This document shows positions 58,550 to 64,000 of a stretch of 64,000 bases of DNA, piece by piece; position 1 is the first letter of the stretch; each line of letters opens with the position of its first letter. The stretch lies in contig OX442318.1 in assembly GCA_949358305.1 (NCBI GenBank), positions 6,992,501 through 7,056,500 of the forward strand, in the 5' to 3' direction. Source of the stretch: Strigamia acuminata. Lineage: Eukaryota; Arthropoda; Chilopoda; Geophilomorpha; Linotaeniidae. The notes beneath the pieces are model-generated. The model searched no databases and had not been told where the DNA came from. It was given only the letters and a program-made list of their open reading frames with translations. A program made the position numbers and the translations under genes.

Positions 58550-61500
58550 TCACAAGCGATCCCTAACTCTCCTCCAGCTCTTAGCCCGTGGTAACGTATA
58601 ATCAAAACTTAAGGCTGAAGCCGGGATGTGTGGTGTCGGGAATAATTGGTTTCCGTTGGAAATAGAACGTGGGTTCACTTGCTCACTCATGGAGAACCAA
58701 ACATGTTTATTTTTTGGTTTGCATGTTGTTTCGGTCTGTGTACGCCTCCAATGAGTGAGGAATACAACGAGAGTTCCACTGTCGTTGTGGGTGGCCGATG
58801 TCTCTATGGCAATGGTCAGTACAAATGGGCTAGCCGTATGAGTTGGAATTGACTTTGTTGTTCTCGGTACTCTGGGTTGTTGATCCTGTGAGTTCTGCGA
58901 TGAGTCTTGTCGCTCCCGATTGTTAGTTGATGGTGAAGTTGTCGAGGGCTCAACTGCAAGTGGTAAAATGACACACCAGGGGCTGGTTGGCTGTTGGCTA
59001 GCTGATGTAATTGGCCAAGACAGTCCATCTCTGTCGTGTGTCAAACCATAGTGGATGTTGCTTGTCGAGGGGACAACTGGGCTCCACATGTCGCTCATTG
59101 ATGGAGGTATGCTTATATCCTCTCGATTAACGGTGGTCCAAACAGCCATAGCTTGTTTTACATGGCAATCTTGGGCCAAGTCTGTATTGGACAAAGTGGC
59201 GACGGCGACTTTGGCGTTTTCCATTTCACGAAGAAAAGTCTTGAGTTTGTTACAATTGGGATTCTGCCGGCTGTTTGTATTATTGTCACGTTGCTGGTTA
59301 ATGTTGATAGGGTTTATCTTCTCACAGACTTGTGGGCGAATATTTCTCGCCTGAACGATGACTGGGTCAATTGGGGTTAATCGACTGCCCCACTTCTCGT
59401 TTGATAACTCCACCAGATGTCGTTCATCATCTATTGGGGCTTCCGTCATTGAATTTTCGATTGAGGGGGCTGTACCGGCATTGCTTTGTTTCTGGTGCTT
59501 GGCGCGGCCGGGCCCCACTGTGGTTGGTTCTTCATTTGCAATCTCTGTCGGCAGCGTTATTAAAGTCTTGATGCAGCGGTGAATGTGTTCTGATTTTGAC
59601 TGAATTTCTAACCATGTCTTTGGGGAAACTTCTGGCAGATATTGTGTCAGCCGATCCACATCCACAGGCTCTGATTTGTAGCTGTCTATTATTTGCAGCA
59701 GTTTGTAAGTATTGCCGCCCTGTCCAGCTCTGCTCGTGCCGGAACTGCCTCTTTGAACTGCCTGACTGGCAGCCGTATCCTTGGCTGCACTGAGCAGTTT
59801 GTGAATTTCTTTCCAAACATGGTCATTAGCTTCACAGTCCGTGAATGGAATATCCGTTTCCAAATTGTGAATTCTCTCAAGTATGTCGAAATTTTGTGCA
59901 ATCAGGTTTTGATTCCACTTGCACCCATATCCATATGTCTTGCTCGGGATATTCTTTAATTTGCCATCAAAATCTTTGAATATTTGAAAGACAAATTGCG
60001 TGTCATTGTCTGATAATACTTTTTTCTTGAATTTGAATTTCAGTGCTGCATCGAATAAATTCTCTGTGATCTCCACAGCAAAGCGTTTAGCGAGGGCACA
60101 GATCTTAATCCGCCCAGTGGCAACATATTGGGGATATTGTCCAATGAGATAAGAAGTGTTTTTTCTCATCCTGTCTGGGTGGCTGGTCAGCGGGGGCTCG
60201 TGTAACAAACAGAGGATTTGTTTCTTCAGAGTTGACTGCACTGCTATCATTCTAGTGTTGTCTGGCTCACTCCAATTGTCTTTGAAGTTTGGACACAGTT
60301 TGTCTTGCTCACAATCTGTTTTTAATGCTCCTTTCTCCATTTTTGGCTTTTCTTGATTTTCTTCCAAAATTATTGTTGCTTTCTTTATCTCTTCCCCTCC
60401 CAAGATGTCTTCGTCCAACTGATTCGCTCTCTTGAGCTCTGAGAAGGAGCGGTTAGCAACAAACTCTTTATTGTGGCACCTCATAGTGAGATCGGGCGGT
60501 CGGCGCTTCATTGCAAATGGTTCACAATTGGCCGCTTGACTCTGCGCCGGTCGGTTCCTTTTTTCTCTTGTCTTTTTTCGTTTCTCTTTTTGGTTTTTCT
60601 TTCTGATGGGTTTAGTAACTTGAGGAGTTTGTAACGTCCCAACTGGAGATGGTTGAGCCCTTTTTCCTAGCTGTTTTTGTTTCACCGTTGCTCTGGTTTT
60701 TATCAGGCTGCGTGCAGAGGCCCTAATTTGACAGTCAACTTTGGGATTATGCAACGTGCTTGATTGATTAGGCTCCTGAACGCAGTCTTTTAGTTTTTTG
60801 CTTTCATTTAGACAGGGGGTGCCTTTATATTTGTTCATTGGAGGTAACAATCGATTCCATTGTCTGTCTTCTCGCTCGGGATGATGTTCGTCGCATTTCT
60901 GTTTGGCACAGTGAGGATGATGCGTTTTATCATTTTCAGAAGTGCTTTCTTCTGCTTCCTCCCTCTCCGAAATCGCTTGCTCCGGTTGGGCTGGAGTCAC
61001 GTCGGGCTGTTTTTGTTGGTCAGTTTCCTGATGAGGACTTGATTGGTCATCTTGCAAACGCTCTGGTTTGTCATTCAAATTTTTTGGCAACAAATCTTTA
61101 ATTTTTTCCATTGGTTCTAATATTGCTTGCTCTGCCTTATTTGTTTGTCCATGCTCGTCACAAATATTCACGATTGGCAGTGGAGTCAGTGTAGAAACCC
61201 GTACATTGTTTAGCGTTTTATTTTTGTTTTGGTCGCAGTTTATTCTTCCCGAAAAAGAAAAGACTATTTTTGTTAAATTCTTTTCCTGTGCAGTCCTGTC
61301 GTCTGACGCTTTCGTTAACAGCTTGGTCAATTGGCCGACCTCGCTCGTTACTTCGGTGTAACTTGGACGTGAAAGGAGCGTTGCGTTTCTGTCTCGAGCT
61401 TTTTTCTTTGGCTTGTGTTTATAATTTTCAAATTCAGACTTGAGGCAACTTAGTAGTGTTTTAGTTCTACTCGATGTTTCCTTTCTATTGTCCTTTGTCG

Positions 61501-63484
61501 TTTGTTTGTCAGCGTGCGGCTTGGGATTGGTTACGAAATCCTTTCTCTTTTGCGAGCGAGGATGACAGCTCCGGAAAGATTGGTTGGAGGTGCTCGTGGG
61601 GTCGGGTCGGCGTTGGTCGCCGTCCCTGCCCGTTTGATTTCCTCTCGTGGACAACCGACTTGGGTGGTCGTCGTCCGACGAGTCGGAGGGGTCGGAGGGG
61701 TCGCCATGGGGGCGATTCTCCGCTCCTCTAGGTGGAACTTCATCGCCATCTTGTGGCTTTTTCTGGCTTCCGGATGGCGGCGGCTCCCTTCCGTCGCTGC
61801 TCCCACAAAAAGAATGCCATTTAGTTTCTTCATTCTCTGGGCCTTCGCGGTCCTTATTTGTATTCTTCCAATCGAGTGAAGCATTAGTGGTCGCTCCAGT
61901 TTCGGATCTCTTCGAGGGGTGACGGTCTCTTGATTTCGGTTCCAGTCGGTCTTCCTCTTGGGATCTTCCTAATTTTGCCGCTTTTGTTGGCTTTGTTCTG
62001 CGCTCTCTTGTTTCGATGTCAGAGCCACAGGGGGGCTTTTGGTTCATTTTTTGGTCTTTCTCTCTTTTATTTCTCTTCGAAATGTCTTGTTCGTATTTTC
62101 TTTGGAATTTCTCTGTTTCTTTTTTCCAATTCTCGGCTTCCCATCTTTTCTGTTCATCAATTATAGCTTGTTTTTTAGCTTCATATTCTTCTCTCCATCT
62201 TTCTCGCTCCCATTCTTCCTGCTCTCTCAGGAATTGTTCTTTTTCCTTTCTAGCCTTTTCAGCTTTCATTCTTTCATGGTATTGTTCTTCCCACTTTTGG
62301 TGCTGAATTATGGCTTCTTCTCGTAATTTTTGCAGCTTTTCCATTTTATGTTGCGCCAGGAGTTCTCGGAATTGGTCCTTGTAGTCTTGGGCTTTTTTAT
62401 GCTTTCCTTCTACGGTGACGTTCCATTCTTGCTTTATCTCGGCTTCCTGGTCTCCTCTCATTTTTTGTATTATTCTTTCCGTTCGCTCGGCTGTCCTTTT
62501 GTCGCGTTGTTGTTTTTCTTCTTCTTCCCTCCAAAGTTGTCTTCTTTCTGCGCTCAATTTTCGTTGCCGATTTATTGTTTCCAATCTCGCTTCTTCTCGA
62601 GCCTTTTCGCGGGCTTTGTAAAGGGCTTTTTGGGGGTCGGGTACAAAACCGCCTATTTCACTTGGCGTTTCTTGTTGCATGGGCGTCTCCGCTGCTGGTG
62701 TTGCGACTGGCGTTGCGGCTTGGGCCATACAGATAGCATCAGTGAGTAGAGTAATCGATTCCCAGACCGACGTCCCTACTGGAATGTCTATCGCTGCTTT
62801 CAGTCGGGTCGCTTGTTGTGTTAGCCGTATCAGGTGGGCTATCTCGGGAGAGACTGAAGCAGGTCGCACCGTAACCTGGGGGGTTATCGGGGTCCCGCTC
62901 CTGCCTCGCCGCGGAGTTTGTTCTAGCCGTATTAAATGGGCCACTTCAGGAGAAACCGAGGCAGGCCTCGCCGTAACTTGGGAAGTTATCGGGGTCCCGC
63001 CCTGGTCTCGCACAAGAGTTTGATCCACTGGTGGCGATGGGTTGGTGCTGATGGTATTTGTTTGCCTCGGAGTTTTGTGTGTCTCCTCGGCCACTAATAT
63101 CGATACTCGTTCGGTTGATTGTTCGTGAATTTCTTCGCAATTTTCTGGAACTTCTGTATCGGTATCTTCGAAGGTTTGCGTATTTAAGGGAACCCGCTCT
63201 CGCTCTGGCCCAGGGGGGGCTGTGAGCGAGGCAGCTTGCTCCTCTTTCTGCGTATTCAAGGGAATCCGCTCTCGCTCTGCCCCATGGGGGGCTGTGAGCG
63301 AGGCAGCTTGCTCCTCTTTCTGCGCCTTCACTTTTTGTTTGTTCGCTCGGGCTTTCGCCTTAGCGGATTGTTCCGGAACTGGACCGTCCGACCTTTGGTG
63401 ATAGTCGGAGGTTCTGTTTCCCTTTTTGAGCATAGGTTGCTCGGTTTCAGACGCGGATTGTTCATCTTTGTCTGACATTTTCAT
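58550..63484 (-). CDS. Giant ORF: coiled-coil gag-like protein fused to a catalytically dead integrase remnant
   Basis: 1,644 aa from the ATG at 63484 (MKMSDKDEQ), no stop inside. N-terminal part has two nearly identical KEEQAASLTAP segments and two TPIT-QV-RPASVSPE repeats. About 330-480 is a dense Glu/Lys/Arg/Trp coiled coil. A basic, Ser/Pro/Asp-rich middle resembles the end of gypsy ORF1. About 1095-1270 aligns by eye with the gypsy integrase: HEPPLTSHP with HGHPLSGHP, LSDNDTQF with ISDNGPQF, and VWKEIHKLLSAAKDTA with VWRESHILSNAAKGIA. The CxxC zinc ligands and the catalytic Glu are absent. About 300 further residues follow. It may be a structural protein copied by enzymes of related elements. 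Function unproven. Confidence 0.7.
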   Translation of the reverse strand: MKMSDKDEQSASETEQPMLKKGNRTSDYHQRSDGPVPEQSAKAKARANKQKVKAQKEEQAASLTAPHGAERERIPLNTQKEEQAASLTAPPGPERERVPLNTQTFEDTDTEVPENCEEIHEQSTERVSILVAEETHKTPRQTNTISTNPSPPVDQTLVRDQGGTPITSQVTARPASVSPEVAHLIRLEQTPRRGRSGTPITPQVTVRPASVSPEIAHLIRLTQQATRLKAAIDIPVGTSVWESITLLTDAICMAQAATPVATPAAETPMQQETPSEIGGFVPDPQKALYKAREKAREEARLETINRQRKLSAERRQLWREEEEKQQRDKRTAERTERIIQKMRGDQEAEIKQEWNVTVEGKHKKAQDYKDQFRELLAQHKMEKLQKLREEAIIQHQKWEEQYHERMKAEKARKEKEQFLREQEEWERERWREEYEAKKQAIIDEQKRWEAENWKKETEKFQRKYEQDISKRNKREKDQKMNQKPPCGSDIETRERRTKPTKAAKLGRSQEEDRLEPKSRDRHPSKRSETGATTNASLDWKNTNKDREGPENEETKWHSFCGSSDGREPPPSGSQKKPQDGDEVPPRGAENRPHGDPSDPSDSSDDDHPSRLSTRGNQTGRDGDQRRPDPTSTSNQSFRSCHPRSQKRKDFVTNPKPHADKQTTKDNRKETSSRTKTLLSCLKSEFENYKHKPKKKARDRNATLLSRPSYTEVTSEVGQLTKLLTKASDDRTAQEKNLTKIVFSFSGRINCDQNKNKTLNNVRVSTLTPLPIVNICDEHGQTNKAEQAILEPMEKIKDLLPKNLNDKPERLQDDQSSPHQETDQQKQPDVTPAQPEQAISEREEAEESTSENDKTHHPHCAKQKCDEHHPEREDRQWNRLLPPMNKYKGTPCLNESKKLKDCVQEPNQSSTLHNPKVDCQIRASARSLIKTRATVKQKQLGKRAQPSPVGTLQTPQVTKPIRKKNQKEKRKKTREKRNRPAQSQAANCEPFAMKRRPPDLTMRCHNKEFVANRSFSELKRANQLDEDILGGEEIKKATIILEENQEKPKMEKGALKTDCEQDKLCPNFKDNWSEPDNTRMIAVQSTLKKQILCLLHEPPLTSHPDRMRKNTSYLIGQYPQYVATGRIKICALAKRFAVEITENLFDAALKFKFKKKVLSDNDTQFVFQIFKDFDGKLKNIPSKTYGYGCKWNQNLIAQNFDILERIHNLETDIPFTDCEANDHVWKEIHKLLSAAKDTAASQAVQRGSSGTSRAGQGGNTYKLLQIIDSYKSEPVDVDRLTQYLPEVSPKTWLEIQSKSEHIHRCIKTLITLPTEIANEEPTTVGPGRAKHQKQSNAGTAPSIENSMTEAPIDDERHLVELSNEKWGSRLTPIDPVIVQARNIRPQVCEKINPININQQRDNNTNSRQNPNCNKLKTFLREMENAKVAVATLSNTDLAQDCHVKQAMAVWTTVNREDISIPPSMSDMWSPVVPSTSNIHYGLTHDRDGLSWPITSASQQPTSPWCVILPLAVEPSTTSPSTNNRERQDSSQNSQDQQPRVPRTTKSIPTHTASPFVLTIAIETSATHNDSGTLVVFLTHWRRTQTETTCKPKNKHVWFSMSEQVNPRSISNGNQLFPTPHIPASALSFDYTLPRAKSWRRVRDRL

Positions 63485-63534
63485 TTGGTTATTTTTAAAA
63501 GAGATCACAAGTTCAGTTTGAGATTTATTTCTAA

Positions 63535-63552
63535 ATCCCGGACGGGCCCCCA
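63535..63552 (-). promoter_or_regulatory. Primer-binding site, tRNA-Pro-like
   Basis: TGGGGGCCCGTCCGGGAT on the minus strand, one base different from the gammaretroviral tRNA-Pro site TGGGGGCTCGTCCGGGAT. It lies two bases inside the LTR at 63555. Confidence 0.75.
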
Positions 63553-63554
63553 CG

Positions 63555-64000
63555 TGTCGCGTCCTACTTGGTATAGGTTTAAATAGCGCTAACGTGTAAT
63601 ACTTTACCTGTGATCAATTATGCAAATACCCAAATGAATACCAAATGTATGTAAATAAACAGGTAATTTATTCACCAGGCTTTATGCCTTTAAAATACAC
63701 TCAGTAATAATTCTAGAGTCGACGTGGTCAGCGTCGAACAAAGGATTTCTCAAGATGGCGTCGTCGGTTCCGCGTGGTCGGCGGAACAAAGGCGGCGTCT
63801 CGAGTTGTCGTTAATTCGTCACGGATTCGTCTTTACGGACGCGGTGGAATGCTCTCTCGAGTCTTCTATCCGTGCCTGTTGTCTAGGGTTTGGTTTAGCG
63901 TCGCAGAGGCCTCGTCTAGGAACTTTGGGGTTCCCTACAAAGCACTCGGGCACTTACTTCGGCGAATAATCGTCTGGGCGATTATTCTGGGTGATTTCAC
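63555..64000 (-). repeat. 5' LTR of the non-autonomous element, cut by the window edge
   Basis: Matches 57700-58145 without visible difference. By comparison about 373 bp more should lie beyond the window. Confidence 0.85.

Larger units (their letters stand above)
57700..64000 (-). mobile_element. Non-autonomous LTR retrotransposon with one giant ORF (right end outside window)
   Basis: The LTR copy 57700-58518 (819 bp; minus-strand start TGTGGTGAGC, end CGCGACA) is repeated from 63555 to the window edge; the 446 visible bases look identical, so insertion is recent. On the minus strand the primer site TGGGGGCCCGTCCGGGAT (63552-63535) follows the 5' LTR after CG, and a purine tract GGGGGAAGGA precedes the 3' LTR. 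Both LTR ends and the primer site resemble those of the gypsy element at 39680. Protease, RT and RNase H are missing. Confidence 0.85.

Overview
The window is animal nuclear DNA, most likely from an insect. It is AT-rich, its genes have short GT-AG introns, and it is crowded with nested transposons and 20-22 bp minisatellites. The only widely conserved gene is a ten-exon orthologue of DCAF8 (CDS 25276-29661, + strand), a WD40 substrate receptor of CUL4-DDB1 ubiquitin ligases. The species cannot be named from the sequence alone.

Region 1 (about 1.6-24 kb, + strand) is a tandem array of five related genes for small secreted proteins (CDS starts 2719, 5954, 11518, 16416, 22212). Each has a TATA promoter, a short 5' UTR exon, one intron ending directly before the ATG, and a single coding exon. 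The exon encodes a signal peptide, a basic RRSPKKEQ-like segment, one or more amphipathic modules and a low-complexity Thr/Glu/Gly/Asp tail. The tails differ in every copy. Copy 4 ends in about 172 residues of almost pure Ala-Ala-Thr, the repeat that defines fish antifreeze glycoproteins. Copy 5 is frameshifted. Flanks and introns carry MITEs, a Tigger/pogo pair, a foldback mariner fragment and minisatellites.

Region 2 (24-30 kb) is DCAF8, whose large introns hold three different short tandem arrays.

Region 3 (30-38 kb, 53-57 kb and the left window edge) holds four segmentally duplicated copies, on the minus strand, of a previously hidden small secreted peptide gene. It has a 5' UTR exon and three short coding exons, so no long ORF reveals it. 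Copy A (left edge) is only promoter plus 5' exon. Copies B (30355-33640) and C (36624-37464) look intact. Copy D (53364-54560) is broken by a 4-bp insertion. Copy B carries a 2.1-kb gag-only LTR element in its first intron. Its 5' flank ends at a palindrome of two foldback elements that surround a gag fragment.

Region 4 (38.7-52.1 kb) is a full-length, young Ty3/gypsy-like retrotransposon (39680-52044; 981-bp LTRs with one difference seen, TAAA target duplication) inserted into an older solo LTR (AGCT target duplication). It has two gag-type ORFs, a pol ORF probably reached by -1 frameshifting at A AAA AAC plus a hairpin, and a GC-rich accessory ORF that appears to be spliced.

Region 5 (57.7 kb to the window end, minus strand) is a related but non-autonomous LTR element. 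Between its LTRs lies one uninterrupted reading frame of about 1,644 codons. It joins a large coiled-coil gag-like region to an integrase remnant lacking the catalytic Glu, with protease, reverse transcriptase and RNase H absent.
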